In this document: one piece after another, positions 33,373-43,194 of the stretch | How the letters are laid out: the number at the start of each line of letters is the position of its first letter | How positions within the stretch are numbered: the first letter of the stretch is position 1 | From: an uncultured Barnesiella sp. | Lineage (GTDB): Bacteria > Bacteroidota > Bacteroidia > Bacteroidales > Barnesiellaceae | NCBI GenBank assembly: GCA_944320015.1 | Contig: CALUFO010000008.1 | Coordinates: 62,001 to 126,000 of the forward strand | Length of the DNA stretch: 64,000 nt | Reading direction: 5' to 3' | Position numbers and translations under genes: made by a program | Notes under the pieces: model-generated | The model's database searches: none | The model's input: only the letters and a program-made list of their open reading frames with translations | Told to the model about the DNA's origin: nothing

Positions 33373-35997
33373 TTATTTCTTCAAAGCGGCGATACTCTCT
33401 TCGAGCGATTTGATTTTTTCTTCGGCATCGGCTTTTTTCTTGCGCTCCATAGCCACGACAGCCTCGGGGGCGTTTTGAACGAAACGTTCGTTGTTCAACT
33501 TACCCATTACCGTTTTGAGAAATCCTTGAGCGTAATTGAGTTCGGCTTCGAGTTTTTTCAACTCGGCTTCCACATCGATGTTGTTGCTCATGGGAATGGC
33601 ATATTCGGTGGCGTGTACCCGGAACGATGCGGCGGCGGGGTCTTTCTCGTCGATGGTCTCGATAGCTTCGAGATTGGTCATTTTCACGAGAATGCAATCG
33701 TTGGCGTGGTCGTGTGCGCCGATAATTTGCAGTGTGAGAGGTTCTTTATTGGCGATACCCTTTTGTAACCGTACGGTGCGGATACCGGCTACCACTTGTT
33801 TGGTGGTTTCAAATCGGGCGATGATTTCGTCATCGGCCGGGTGTGGCTCGGGAATACGGGCTGTCATGATGCTTTCGCCCTCTTTCCTTTCATACAGGTG
33901 TTGCCACAGTTCTTCGGTGATAAAGGGCATGAAGGGGTGCAACAGGCGCAGCAACGAGTCGAAGTAGCGCAGTGTGGCGTCGTAGGTAATGCGGTCGATA
34001 GGTTGTTGATAGGCCGGTTTTACCATTTCGAGATACCACGATGAGAACTCGTCCCAGAAGAGTTTATATATAGCCATGAGCGCTTCGGAGAGGCGGTATT
34101 TACCAAAGAGGTCTTGTACCTCGTCGAGTGTGCGGTTGAGTTGTGCGTCGAACCATTTTACGGCAATGGCTGCCGTTTGAGGTTGGGGGAGGGTTTCATC
34201 TACGTTCCAACCTTTTACCAAACGGAAAGCATTCCATATTTTGTTGTTAAAGTTGCGTCCTTGCTCGCACAACGCATCGTCGTATAGTATGTCGTTTCCG
34301 GCAGGTGCGGCCAACATGAGACCCATGCGGACACCATCGGCTCCATAGGTTTTTATCAGTTCAAGAGCGTCGGGCGAATTACCGAGCGACTTGGACATTT
34401 TTCGTCCTATTTTGTCCCGTACGATTCCGGTGAAATAGACATTGCGGAAAGGAAGTTTGTGTTCGTACTCGTATCCGGCCATAATCATTCGAGCCACCCA
34501 GAAGAAAATGATATCGGGGGCTGTAACCAAATCGGTGGTCGGGTAATAGTAGTTTATCTCTTCGTTGCCGGGATTGTTGATACCATCGAAAAGCGAGATG
34601 GGCCATAACCATGAAGAGAACCATGTGTCGAGGCAATCTTCGTCTTGTCGCAGATCGCTCATGGAGAGCGAGGAATTTCCGCTTTTCTCGCGGGCCAGTT
34701 TCAAGGCTTCTTCGGGAGTTTCGGCTACGACAAATCCGCCTTGCGGTAGGTAGTAAGCCGGAATACGGTGTCCCCACCAGAGTTGCCGCGAGATACACCA
34801 GTCTTTGATGTTCTCCATCCAATGGCGGTAGATGTTTTTGAACTTGTCGGGGTGAAACTTAATATCGTCTTTCATTACGGCATCGAGAGCCGGAGCGGCC
34901 AGTTTGTCCATTTTGACAAACCACTGCATCGAGAGTTTCGGCTCGATAACCACGTTGGTGCGTTCGGAATAGCCTACTTTATTGTCGTAGTCTTCGACTT
35001 TTTCGAGCAATCCGGCTTCTTGCAGGTCTATGGCGATCTGCTTGCGCACATCAAAGCGGTCCATGCCCACATAAAGGCCACCGGACTCGCTTATCGTTCC
35101 GTTGTCGTTGAAGATGTCGATACTTGGCAAATTGTATTTCTCGCCCAGCATATAGTCGTTTACATCGTGGGCGGGGGTTACTTTCAAGCAGCCTGTCCCA
35201 AACTCCATATCGACATACTCGTCCATGATGATAGGAACGGCTCGGTTTACCAGCGGAATGATCACTTTCTTCCCTTTCAGGAATGAGTAACGAGGGTCGT
35301 TGGGGTTTACACACACGGCGGTATCGCCCAAAATGGTTTCGGGGCGGGTGGTGGCCACGATGATATACTTGTCGTCACCCTCGATGAAATAACGCAAGTA
35401 GTAGAGTTTGCTATGCTCGTCTTTGTAAATTACCTCTTCGTCTGAAAGGGCGGTGAGAGCTTTGGGGTCCCAGTTGACCATGCGCACGCCCCGGTATATG
35501 AGTCCTTTGTTATAGAGATCGACAAATACTTTGATTACGCTTTTGGAGCGTATTTCGTCCATGGTGAAGGCTGTGCGGTCCCAATCGCAGGAGGCACCCA
35601 GTTTTTGGAGTTGTTTCAAGATGATGCCGCCGTGCTCCTCTTTCCATTCCCATGCATATTTGAGGAACTCCTCGCGGGTGAGGTCGCTTTTTTTGATACC
35701 CTGAGCCGCCAGTTTGTTCACTACTTTGGCTTCGGTGGCGATAGAGGCGTGGTCGGTACCGGGCACCCAGCAGGCATTTTTCCCTTCCATGCGGGCGCGG
35801 CGTACCAGAATGTCTTGTATCGTATTGTTGAGCATGTGCCCCATGTGCAGAATCCCGGTGACGTTGGGCGGTGGAATGACGACCGTATAGGGTTCACGAC
35901 CGTCGGGGGTTGATTTGAAAAGTTTGTGTTCCAACCAATAGGCATACCATTTTCCCTCTACGTCGGCGGGATTGTACTTTGTGGCAAGTTCGTTCAT
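33373..35997 (-). CDS. valS: Valyl-tRNA synthetase
   Basis: 874-residue class I synthetase that charges tRNA-Val and edits Thr. The class I motifs are HMGH ([15 protein letters not shown]) and KMSKS ([13 protein letters not shown]); editing-domain residues [13 protein letters not shown] are intact; the C-terminal coiled coil ([19 protein letters not shown] ... [15 protein letters not shown]) is the ValS tRNA-binding arm. Length fits. Driven from TACTTTTG at 36070-36077. Confidence 0.97.
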   Translation of the reverse strand: MNELATKYNPADVEGKWYAYWLEHKLFKSTPDGREPYTVVIPPPNVTGILHMGHMLNNTIQDILVRRARMEGKNACWVPGTDHASIATEAKVVNKLAAQGIKKSDLTREEFLKYAWEWKEEHGGIILKQLQKLGASCDWDRTAFTMDEIRSKSVIKVFVDLYNKGLIYRGVRMVNWDPKALTALSDEEVIYKDEHSKLYYLRYFIEGDDKYIIVATTRPETILGDTAVCVNPNDPRYSFLKGKKVIIPLVNRAVPIIMDEYVDMEFGTGCLKVTPAHDVNDYMLGEKYNLPSIDIFNDNGTISESGGLYVGMDRFDVRKQIAIDLQEAGLLEKVEDYDNKVGYSERTNVVIEPKLSMQWFVKMDKLAAPALDAVMKDDIKFHPDKFKNIYRHWMENIKDWCISRQLWWGHRIPAYYLPQGGFVVAETPEEALKLAREKSGNSSLSMSDLRQDEDCLDTWFSSWLWPISLFDGINNPGNEEINYYYPTTDLVTAPDIIFFWVARMIMAGYEYEHKLPFRNVYFTGIVRDKIGRKMSKSLGNSPDALELIKTYGADGVRMGLMLAAPAGNDILYDDALCEQGRNFNNKIWNAFRLVKGWNVDETLPQPQTAAIAVKWFDAQLNRTLDEVQDLFGKYRLSEALMAIYKLFWDEFSSWYLEMVKPAYQQPIDRITYDATLRYFDSLLRLLHPFMPFITEELWQHLYERKEGESIMTARIPEPHPADDEIIARFETTKQVVAGIRTVRLQKGIANKEPLTLQIIGAHDHANDCILVKMTNLEAIETIDEKDPAAASFRVHATEYAIPMSNNIDVEAELKKLEAELNYAQGFLKTVMGKLNNERFVQNAPEAVVAMERKKKADAEEKIKSLEESIAALKK

Positions 35998-36069
35998 AAA
36001 GTCATTCTTTCAGAAAGTTCTATACTATTTTGCGATACGGCGACCCGTGCGGCCGGTATCAATCGGTTG

Positions 36070-36077
36070 CAAAAGTA
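36070..36077 (-). promoter_or_regulatory. -7 box of valS promoter
   Basis: TACTTTTG on the minus strand, 73 bases upstream of the valS start. Confidence 0.55.
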
Positions 36078-36131
36078 TAAAATATTTTCCGAAAAAGAAT
36101 GTCTCTTTATCTCAAAGTGAAAGGATACGAA

Positions 36132-37316
36132 CTATCGTTTGAGGCCGTTTACGGCTGTGCGAAGTTGTTCCAACGCCTTTTGAAGGACGGCGCGAGGCGT
36201 ACCCACGTTGAGGCGCATGTGCCCTTTGCCTTCGGGACCGAACATTTCGCCGTCGTTGAGGGCGAGCCGCGCTTTGTCGACAAATAGGTCGATAAGAGCG
36301 TCGTGGTCGAGGTTGAGCTGTGTGCAGTCGAGCCAGACGATAAACGAGGCTTGCGGCCTGATGGCTTTGATCCCGGGAATGTACCGGTTGAGAAAATCCT
36401 CGACAAAAAGAATGTTTTGTTCCACATAGTCGAGCATTTGCACGCGCCATTCCCGGCAATGGTTGTAGGCCGCTTCGGTGGCGATTGTCGCCATGAATGT
36501 GGGTTCGTTCAATTCGTTTGCGGTGAGCCAGTCGAAGAATCGTTTGCGAATGGTCTCGTTGGGAACGATGGCATATGAGCTCACCAGTCCTGCGATGTTG
36601 AATGTCTTGGAGGGGGCTCCGAAAGATATGCTGTTTTGTGCGGCGGTTTCGGAGACCGAGGCGAAGGGGTGGTGCTTGGCGCCGAAGAGCGGCATGTCGG
36701 CATGAATTTCGTCGGCAATGACGAGAATGCCGTGACGGGCGCAGATGTCGGCTACTCGCCGCAGGGTTTCGGCGGGCCATACCACGCCACCGGGATTGTG
36801 GGGGTTGCAAAGGATAAACAACTTGCATTGCGGGTCGATGATCGATTCGAGGTGGTCGAAGTCCATTTCGTAATGCGAGCCGTTCCATTTGAGCGGGTTA
36901 TGGAGCACTTGGCGTCCGTTGCCTTCGGGAACCGCCATGAAGGGGGTATAGACTGGGGTTTGTATGATGATTTTGTCGCCGGGGTTACTGAATACGTTGA
37001 TCGCCAAGCCTATGCCTTTCACAATACCGGGGATATAGGTGAGCCACTCGCGCTTGACTTCCCAGCCGTGGAGGTATCCGAGCCAGTCGACAATCGACTG
37101 CCAATAGCTGTCGGGAGCTTCGGCATAGCCATAAACCGGGTGTCGCAGCCGCTCGGTGAGCGCTTGGGTTATCGGGGGAGCGACGGCAAAATCCATGTCG
37201 GCAATCCATAGGGGAATGAGGTCTTCCCGCCCATATCGTTCGCACAGGACGTCGGTTTTCATGGCTCCGGTGTGGTGGCGGTCGATAATCGTGTCGAAAT
37301 CGTATTGTAAGGTCAT
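36132..37316 (-). CDS. PLP-dependent C-S lyase / aminotransferase (MalY/PatB type)
   Basis: 394-residue fold-type I PLP enzyme. LIPLWIADMDFAVAPPI, VYGYAEAPDSYW, NPHNPGGVVW, VIADEIHADM and the PLP lysine in SFGAPSKTFNIAGL are all characteristic of the MalY/PatB cystathionine beta-lyase family, which releases homocysteine, pyruvate and ammonia from cystathionine. A true aminotransferase role is less likely but not excluded. It begins 38 bases after the porin gene on the same strand and may share its message. Homocysteine is also the substrate of MetH encoded at the left end. Confidence 0.9.
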   Translation of the reverse strand: MTLQYDFDTIIDRHHTGAMKTDVLCERYGREDLIPLWIADMDFAVAPPITQALTERLRHPVYGYAEAPDSYWQSIVDWLGYLHGWEVKREWLTYIPGIVKGIGLAINVFSNPGDKIIIQTPVYTPFMAVPEGNGRQVLHNPLKWNGSHYEMDFDHLESIIDPQCKLFILCNPHNPGGVVWPAETLRRVADICARHGILVIADEIHADMPLFGAKHHPFASVSETAAQNSISFGAPSKTFNIAGLVSSYAIVPNETIRKRFFDWLTANELNEPTFMATIATEAAYNHCREWRVQMLDYVEQNILFVEDFLNRYIPGIKAIRPQASFIVWLDCTQLNLDHDALIDLFVDKARLALNDGEMFGPEGKGHMRLNVGTPRAVLQKALEQLRTAVNGLKR

Positions 37317-37353
37317 TTTTCTATATTGTTTAGGTTATGATGTGCGTAGCGTG

Positions 37354-38622
37354 TCAGAATCCGAGTTCTATTTGAAACCTCAGTTGCCAGCGGTTGTAGT
37401 CGGTATCGGTAAACTCGTCTTTGTAGTTATAGGACAAGTCGGCTTGTACTTTCAGCCTGTGGTCGATAAGGTATTTGGTGACACCGAGTGTCGCTTGGTT
37501 GTGTGTGCGATAGTTGGCGTAGGGTTGTACCTCTTTTTCGGGCATGATGGTAGAGTTTCTCAGGGCTATTTCCCAATTGGAACGGAAAAGGTAGCTCGCC
37601 TGTACGTTCAATCCCATGCCGGTGAGAATGAATTGCTCTATGTCGTTTCCCGATTTGATGAGCGGCGAAGTGGAGGAAACTCTTCCCATGAAGTCGGTGC
37701 AGAAGGCGAATCCCCGGTATTTGAAAATGAAATCGACGAAGTAGGACGAGAGGTTGCGGGTTTGGTCAAACAGTAGCTTGTCGCCGTTGGAACCTTGCGC
37801 ACGCAGCGCGCGGTCGTTGTAGCTATATGCACCGGCCAAGAGTATTTTGGGGGTCGGTTCTCTTTCGTAATCACCTTCCATGACATCGCCTTTCCCGGTA
37901 AATCGACCTAACGGGAATAGTTCTACTCGTCCGGTGTAGGCGAGTCCGCTCCCTTTGTTGTTTCCCCAGTTGCGCCCCTCGCCGGTCGTTATCGAGGCTT
38001 TGGCTGCCAAGTCGAAAGAACCGAACAGGTGTTGGTTGTATTCGCCGAAGATACCGAAGTCACGGTCGAGGTTGAACTCGGAGTTGACAATGGAGCGATC
38101 GACAAATTGCAAGGCGCTCGATGAATTGATGCGAGCCCGGTTGGCCCGTATTTTGGTCTGGCCGAACCCGATGTTCCATGTGGCGTTGGGAACGTAATAA
38201 ATCATGGCGTCGCGCACGATATTGTTGTTGCCGTTAGGCAGTGTCTTCATGTCGTAGGGCGAGAATCCCAGTTGCACCAGATAAGTGAGCTTGGGGGTAT
38301 AGATATACCCGTCGAACCTCAGCCTCAGCCGTTTCACCCGGGCGTCGATGTCTTGGGCTTCGAACTTTTTGTTGAAGTCGACGTCGACCAAATTCTGCAT
38401 GCGTATGCGCATGGTGAGTTTGTAGCTTTTGTTTTTGGGCTGGAACGAAATACCGTTTCCTATTTCAATGTCGGGGACGTGCATGCGAATTTTTTCCAGC
38501 TCTTCGGTATAATCATACGAGGCGGTTTCGATACTGAGCGAGTCGTTCCCGATGGTTGCTCCTTTTACAGACAAGGGGAGTATGAGCAGTAAACCAAATA
38601 AAAAAGTCGATCGATAGTTCAT
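37354..38622 (-). CDS. OprO/OprP-like porin
   Basis: 422 residues: signal peptide MNYRSTFLFGLLLILPLSVKG, a short helical segment (YTEELEKIRMHVPD), then a large 16-strand-type barrel with KLTMRIRMQNL, VKRLRLRFDGYIYTPKLTYLVQLGFSPYD, GFGQTKIRANRARIN, VDRSIVNSEFNLDRDFGI and LRFQIELGF at the C terminus. These match the phosphate-selective porin O/P family, though substrate cannot be deduced. Upstream of and co-directional with the MalY-like gene. Confidence 0.88.
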   Translation of the reverse strand: MNYRSTFLFGLLLILPLSVKGATIGNDSLSIETASYDYTEELEKIRMHVPDIEIGNGISFQPKNKSYKLTMRIRMQNLVDVDFNKKFEAQDIDARVKRLRLRFDGYIYTPKLTYLVQLGFSPYDMKTLPNGNNNIVRDAMIYYVPNATWNIGFGQTKIRANRARINSSSALQFVDRSIVNSEFNLDRDFGIFGEYNQHLFGSFDLAAKASITTGEGRNWGNNKGSGLAYTGRVELFPLGRFTGKGDVMEGDYEREPTPKILLAGAYSYNDRALRAQGSNGDKLLFDQTRNLSSYFVDFIFKYRGFAFCTDFMGRVSSTSPLIKSGNDIEQFILTGMGLNVQASYLFRSNWEIALRNSTIMPEKEVQPYANYRTHNQATLGVTKYLIDHRLKVQADLSYNYKDEFTDTDYNRWQLRFQIELGF

Positions 38623-38758
38623 TGTAGTGGTCGTTTGATTTTTTTATTTAACAATCTTCATGCTGCAAAAGTCGAATACAATTTTGAAATAGATTAGAAA
38701 AATATGACTTTTATTAAAAAAAAATCCATATCGTGAAGCGATATGGATTTTGCATTTG

Positions 38759-38845
38759 CGGAAGGAGGGGGATTCGAACCCCCGGTACCCATTCGAGTAC
38801 GTCAGTTTAGCAAACTGGTGGTTTCAGCCACTCACCCATCCTTCC
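38759..38845 (-). tRNA. tRNA-Ser (anticodon GCT)
   Basis: 87 bases. Acceptor arms GGAAGGA/TCCTTCC, anticodon loop TTGCTAA (anticodon GCT), long variable arm (GTACTCGAATGGGTAC), T arm GGGGG-TTCGAAT-CCCCC, discriminator G. CCA not encoded (next bases CA). Confidence 0.95.
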
Positions 38846-38952
38846 AAAGGACGATTCGTTGTTGAAGTCATTTTTTCAAATGCAGCGCAAAGATAAATCG
38901 AATATTTGAAATCGCAAATTTTTTCGTATTATTTTATTTCGGGAATAATCGT

Positions 38953-38960
38953 TATTTTTG
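38953..38960 (+). promoter_or_regulatory. -7 box of mltG promoter
   Basis: TATTTTTG, 43 bases before the start codon at 39004. Confidence 0.55.
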
Positions 38961-39003
38961 TCGTCTCAATAGGCTTTATGGGCTGAATATAAATAGGATT
39001 GTC

Positions 39004-40050
39004 ATGTCGAGCGAAAAGGAAAAAAAGAGAATAAAAATAATAGTAGGGGCTTGTGTCGCCGTGGTTTTACTCGTTGCGGGGTTGTCGATTCCGGTCGTGA
39101 AAGGGTATTGGTGCGATTCTGTGGTGTTTGAGGAGCGACGGGCTTATATTTATCCCAACAGCTCCGAGGCTCAAATCGATAGCCTTTTGCACGATGTTAT
39201 TTCCGATGAGAAAGCGGTTTCGAGGGTGAAGCGGTTGCTCTCGGCATATGAGTTCGACGCGTCGAAACGGGTGGGAGCTTATCGGCTTCGTGCGGGCATG
39301 ACCGTCCGTGAAGTGGCTTTGAAATTGGCGAGAGGCAGTCAAACTCCCGTGCGGGTGACTTTTAATAATGTGCGCACGCTCGACCAGTTGGCCGAACGCA
39401 TATCGCAACAACTTTGTTTCTCGGCGGCCGCACTTACGTCGTTGTTGTATAACGATAGTGTGTGTGCCGGGTTGGGTTTTACCCGCGCCACGCTCCCGGC
39501 GTTGTTTTTGCCCGACACCTATGAGTTTTATTGGACGGTGAAGCCCGAGGCTTTTTTGCAAAAATTGAGCAAGGAGTATGAGCGCTATTGGCAGGGAAAG
39601 CGAGAACAGCAGGCTCGGGCGTTGGGCTTGACTCCGGTAGAAGTGGCCACATTGGCTTCGATTGTGGAGGAGGAGACTAACAAACTCAGCGAGATGGGCA
39701 CGGTTGCCGGGCTGTATATGAATCGGTTGCGAAAGGGTATGCCATTGCAGGCCGACCCGACCGTGAAATTCGCTTGGGGCGATTTTTCTTTACGGCGTAT
39801 CTTGAATGTGCATTTGGCTATTGAGTCACCTTATAATACTTATAGGGTGACAGGATTGCCTCCCGGCCCTATACGCATAGCGTCGAAGCAAGCTATCGAC
39901 GCGGTATTGAACCATAAGCCCAATGGCTATTATTACATGTGTGCCAAAGAGGATTTCTCGGGGTATCACAACTTTGCGACTACGCTGGCCGAGCATCGGC
40001 GCAACGCCGCCCGTTACCAACGGGAATTGAATCGTCGTGGCATACGTTGA
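39004..40050 (+). CDS. mltG: Endolytic murein transglycosylase
   Basis: Inner-membrane enzyme that cuts nascent glycan strands and ends their growth. 348 residues: cytosolic basic N terminus, one transmembrane helix (about 11-30), LysM-like segment (YRLRAGMTVREVALKLARG) and the YceG/MltG catalytic domain with LASIVEEETNKLSEMGTVAGLYMNRL, which carries the catalytic Glu, and MPLQADPTVKFAWG, IESPYNTYRVTGLPPGPI. Length typical. Confidence 0.95.
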   Translation: MSSEKEKKRIKIIVGACVAVVLLVAGLSIPVVKGYWCDSVVFEERRAYIYPNSSEAQIDSLLHDVISDEKAVSRVKRLLSAYEFDASKRVGAYRLRAGMTVREVALKLARGSQTPVRVTFNNVRTLDQLAERISQQLCFSAAALTSLLYNDSVCAGLGFTRATLPALFLPDTYEFYWTVKPEAFLQKLSKEYERYWQGKREQQARALGLTPVEVATLASIVEEETNKLSEMGTVAGLYMNRLRKGMPLQADPTVKFAWGDFSLRRILNVHLAIESPYNTYRVTGLPPGPIRIASKQAIDAVLNHKPNGYYYMCAKEDFSGYHNFATTLAEHRRNAARYQRELNRRGIR

Positions 40051-40077
40051 CTCCGGCAAGAAAAGGGATAAAATAGC

Positions 40078-40104
40078 AAAGCCTCGTCTCTCGACGGGGC
40101 TTTA
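40078..40104 (+). terminator. Terminator of mltG
   Basis: AAAGCCTCGTC / GACGGGGCTTT (one wobble, short loop), 27 bases after the stop. Confidence 0.7.
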
Positions 40105-40312
40105 CTACTTGAAATATATCAAAAACAAGAAAGAGGATAATGTTTATTTTAGGAATAAACAAAGGATAATATAATACCAATGAAACACACAAAAAACAAG
40201 AATATTATCGTATAAAATCGTCTCTTCTATACCGGAGATGATCAGCTCGAAAGCGGCGACGCTTCGCCTCTTTTTCCCGAAGGAGGGCTGTTTCTTACCC
40301 GGTTTCGATAAT

Positions 40313-40358
40313 AAAACACCACAGGCGTAGAAAAGGTTTCGGGTGAATGGTGTTTTTT
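40313..40358 (-). terminator. Terminator of the 48-residue gene
   Basis: AAAACACCA / TGGTGTTTT stem with a T-rich exit, starting nine bases past the stop of the small membrane-protein gene on the minus strand. The stretch 40105-40312 contains no gene I can support. Confidence 0.6.
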
Positions 40359-40366
40359 AACTTATT

Positions 40367-40513
40367 TTAATCATTCTGCGATTGTTCTACGGGAGGAGTC
40401 GACGCAAGATCTGAGTCGTCGACCCAGATGGCTACGGTAAGCCAGTATAATAGTAATGCGATGGCAATGGCGATGCCTATTGCCGTCCATATTTTGGATC
40501 GTTTTTCCTCCAT
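40367..40513 (-). CDS. 48-residue single-helix membrane protein
   Basis: An ATG-to-TAA frame: MEEKRSKIWTAIGIAIAIAL start, a transmembrane helix from about 9 to 30 (ending YWLTVAIW) and an acidic Ser/Pro-rich tail VDDSDLASTPPVEQSQND. An AGAGAA ribosome site precedes it and a hairpin terminator follows. It lies 63 bases downstream of dnaB on the same strand, so it may be read through from dnaB. No family recognised; N-in/C-out orientation is predicted from the basic residues before the helix. Confidence 0.6.
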   Translation of the reverse strand: MEEKRSKIWTAIGIAIAIALLLYWLTVAIWVDDSDLASTPPVEQSQND

Positions 40514-40576
40514 ACGTTCTCTATTCGTTAGTCGTTCGATAGAGTAACGTCAATGATATGGATAATGTTCGGAGCC

Positions 40577-42139
40577 TTAAAATGGAATATCGTTGTTTGT
40601 CGGCGAAGCGGGGTCGTTCAAGAATCCGGCGTTCCCGGCAAGAGGAGCCGCCGGGGCGATTCCGGTATTCTCGATAGCATTGAATTTCGAAGTTACCGGT
40701 GCGCTGAAATCGGTCAGTCGGGTATCTTCGCCGTAATTTTGGAAACGCGCCAAATAGGAGACGAATTTCAAATTCACCGTGTCGATGGCGCCGCTACGGT
40801 GCTTGGCGATGATAAATTCGGCCAGACCCTCGATGCTGTTCCCGTTGGCGTCTTCTTTGGAACGGGTATAGTATTCGGGTCGATGGATAAAGCAAACCAT
40901 ATCGGCGTCTTGTTCGATGGCTCCCGACTCGCGTAAGTCCGAGAGTTGGGGGCGTTTGCCCTCTTTCCCGTCTTTGTCGTTGCCTCGCGATTCCACACTA
41001 CGGTTCAATTGCGATAGGGCGATGATGGGTATTTGCAACTCTTTGGCCAATTGTTTGAGCGATCTCGATATGGTACTTACCTCTTGCTCTCGGCTGCCGA
41101 ACGACATGCCGCTGGCATTCATCAATTGCAGGTAGTCGATGATGATGATTTTGATACCGTGTTCGCGCACCAATCGGCGGGCTTTCGTACGCAACTCGAA
41201 TACCGAGAGGCTGGGGGTGTCGTCGATATATATGGGGGCATCGCGCAGAATATCTATTCTCGACATGAGCCGTTCCCACTCGAAGGGAGCCAACTGGCCG
41301 CTCTTGATTTTGTCGCCGGGAATCTCGCAGGTGTTGATGATAAGGCGGTTCACGAGCTGTACATTGGACATTTCGAGGGAGAAAATGGCGACGGGGGTGT
41401 TGTAGCTCACGGCCATGTTCTTGGCCATGGAGAGTACAAAAGCGGTTTTACCCATGGCCGGGCGCGCGGCGATGATGATAAGGTCGGAGTTTTGCCAGCC
41501 CGAAGTGATTTTGTCGATGTCGTGGAATCCGGTTTGCAAGCCGCTCAATCCGTCACTTCGGTTGGCGGCGACCTGTATCTGTTTGATGGCCTCGTTCAAT
41601 ACAGGGGCGATTTGGGTCACGTCTTTTTTGAGGTTGCGTTGCGAAATTTCAAACAATTTGCCTTCGGCTTCTTGCATGAGGTCGTCCACGTCGTTGGTCT
41701 CATCGAAGGCTTTGTTGAGAATCTCACTGGAAAATTCGATAAGTTCACGAGCCAGATATTTTTGAGCCACGATGCGGGCGTGGTATTCGATGTGTGCGGC
41801 CGAGGCCACCCGGCCGGTAAGTTCCGAGATGCGGAGCGCCCCGCCTATTTCGTCGAGTTTCCCGTCGAGTCGCAACTGCTCGGTGACGGTGAGCATGTCG
41901 ATGGGTCGTTGCTGGGCGCCCAGCCGGGCGATAGCGCTATAAATGGCTTGGTTGTTGGGGTCGTAGAAACATTCGGGTTTCAAGATGTCGCACACGGTGG
42001 TATAGGCGTCTTTTTCGAGCATGAGGGCGCCCAGAACTGCTTCTTCGAGTTCAAGGTCTTGCGGTTGCAGCTTGCCCTGTTCCGATACCTTCGGGGCGTA
42101 GTCTTTCTTTTGGCGAGTATAGTTTCTGCGAATTTCCAT
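40577..42139 (-). CDS. dnaB: Replicative DNA helicase
   Basis: 520-residue hexameric replication-fork helicase. N-terminal DnaB domain (LELEEAVLGALMLEKDAY... IEYHARIVAQKYL), RecA-like motor with Walker A in IIAARPAMGKTAFVLSMA, Walker B in KIIIIDYLQLM, and the arginine-bearing SRSLKQLAKELQIPIIALSQLNR. C-terminal tail after about residue 490 is Pro/Ala-rich. No intein is present. Confidence 0.97.
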   Translation of the reverse strand: MEIRRNYTRQKKDYAPKVSEQGKLQPQDLELEEAVLGALMLEKDAYTTVCDILKPECFYDPNNQAIYSAIARLGAQQRPIDMLTVTEQLRLDGKLDEIGGALRISELTGRVASAAHIEYHARIVAQKYLARELIEFSSEILNKAFDETNDVDDLMQEAEGKLFEISQRNLKKDVTQIAPVLNEAIKQIQVAANRSDGLSGLQTGFHDIDKITSGWQNSDLIIIAARPAMGKTAFVLSMAKNMAVSYNTPVAIFSLEMSNVQLVNRLIINTCEIPGDKIKSGQLAPFEWERLMSRIDILRDAPIYIDDTPSLSVFELRTKARRLVREHGIKIIIIDYLQLMNASGMSFGSREQEVSTISRSLKQLAKELQIPIIALSQLNRSVESRGNDKDGKEGKRPQLSDLRESGAIEQDADMVCFIHRPEYYTRSKEDANGNSIEGLAEFIIAKHRSGAIDTVNLKFVSYLARFQNYGEDTRLTDFSAPVTSKFNAIENTGIAPAAPLAGNAGFLNDPASPTNNDIPF

Positions 42140-42165
42140 TGTAGTGTATTGTTTTTTTGCGATAC

Positions 42166-42173
42166 AAAGGTAG
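42166..42173 (-). promoter_or_regulatory. -7 box of dnaB promoter
   Basis: TACCTTTG on the minus strand, 27 bases upstream of the dnaB start. Confidence 0.6.
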
Positions 42174-42270
42174 TCAATCTTTTTGCAGCCGAGTTGTTTC
42201 GAAATAGAATCTTATGAAGAAGTTTTCAACAAAAATTTTCGACTGTGTGAGTAAAATGGGAGTCGCCGGA

Positions 42271-42301
42271 TTGTCTATATGGTAGAGAATAGCTATTTTT
42301 G
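42271..42301 (+). promoter_or_regulatory. Promoter of ispE
   Basis: TTG at 42271-42273 and TATTTTTG at 42294-42301, spacer 20, leaving a leader of under 30 bases before the ATG at 42330. Confidence 0.55.
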
Positions 42302-42329
42302 CGCATATTCATGAAAACATAGTTGACAG

Positions 42330-43148
42330 ATGATACGATTTCCCAATGCGAAAATAAATTTGGGGTTGCGTATAGTTTCCCGCCGTCCCGATGGATACCA
42401 CAACATAGAGACGGTTTTTTATCCTATCCAGTTGTGCGATGCGTTGGAGATTGTCCCGGCCGAAAGCGGGGATACCGAGTTGTCGCTGTCGGGAATAGCC
42501 ATTGACGGGGATAGCCGCGACAATCTGGTGATGAAAGCGTGGCGACGGTTGAGCGGGCGTTTCTCGTTGCCTCCGGTTTCGATATTTTTGCACAAAGTGA
42601 TTCCTTTCGGTGCCGGATTGGGTGGAGGGTCGGCCGATGCCGCTTTTTTGCTTTCGATGGTGCGCGATGAGTTTCGGCTGCCTCTCAGCGACGAGGAGTT
42701 GGCGGTCGAGGCGGCTGCGTTGGGAGCCGATTGTCCCTTCTTTTTGTACAACAAACCTCTGCTTGCCAAAGGGATAGGCGACGAGTTCGAGCCTGTGGAG
42801 CTGACGTTGAAATCCTATAAAATGGTGTTGGTGAAACCTCCGGTGGCTGTGCCTACCGCTGTGGCTTACTCGATGGTGACACCGGCCGAGCCGGCCGAGC
42901 CGGTGCGCGATACGATAGCCCGTCCTGTCGCAGAGTGGCGCGACCGCTTGGTAAACGATTTTGAGCCGAGCGTATTTGCCCGTTTCCCCCGAATCGAGGA
43001 GATAAAAACGAGTTTATATGAGCGGGGAGCGGTGTATGCCTCGATGTCGGGGTCGGGTTCTTCGGTATTCGGACTGTTCGACAGCCGGGTCGAGCCCGAT
43101 ATCGATTACCCCGACTGTTTTGTGTGGACCGGGGATTGTACCTTATAA
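42330..43148 (+). CDS. ispE: 4-Diphosphocytidyl-2-C-methyl-D-erythritol kinase
   Basis: 272-residue GHMP kinase that phosphorylates CDP-methylerythritol in the non-mevalonate isoprenoid pathway. FPNAKINLGLRIVSRRPDGYHNIET is the substrate-binding start, PFGAGLGGGSADAAFLL the ATP-binding glycine loop with the following catalytic Asp in GADCPFFL, and GAVYASMSGSGSSVFGLF the C-terminal GHMP motif. The Crp/Fnr gene starts 46 bases later and may be co-transcribed. Confidence 0.95.
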   Translation: MIRFPNAKINLGLRIVSRRPDGYHNIETVFYPIQLCDALEIVPAESGDTELSLSGIAIDGDSRDNLVMKAWRRLSGRFSLPPVSIFLHKVIPFGAGLGGGSADAAFLLSMVRDEFRLPLSDEELAVEAAALGADCPFFLYNKPLLAKGIGDEFEPVELTLKSYKMVLVKPPVAVPTAVAYSMVTPAEPAEPVRDTIARPVAEWRDRLVNDFEPSVFARFPRIEEIKTSLYERGAVYASMSGSGSSVFGLFDSRVEPDIDYPDCFVWTGDCTL

Positions 43149-43194
43149 ACAGGAGGGGAGGAATGAAAGGTCGTATCGAAAACAAGAGTGCCGC

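Noticed and set aside
41033..42217. 394-codon plus-strand ORF
   Set aside because: Antisense of dnaB, whose helicase motifs are unambiguous.
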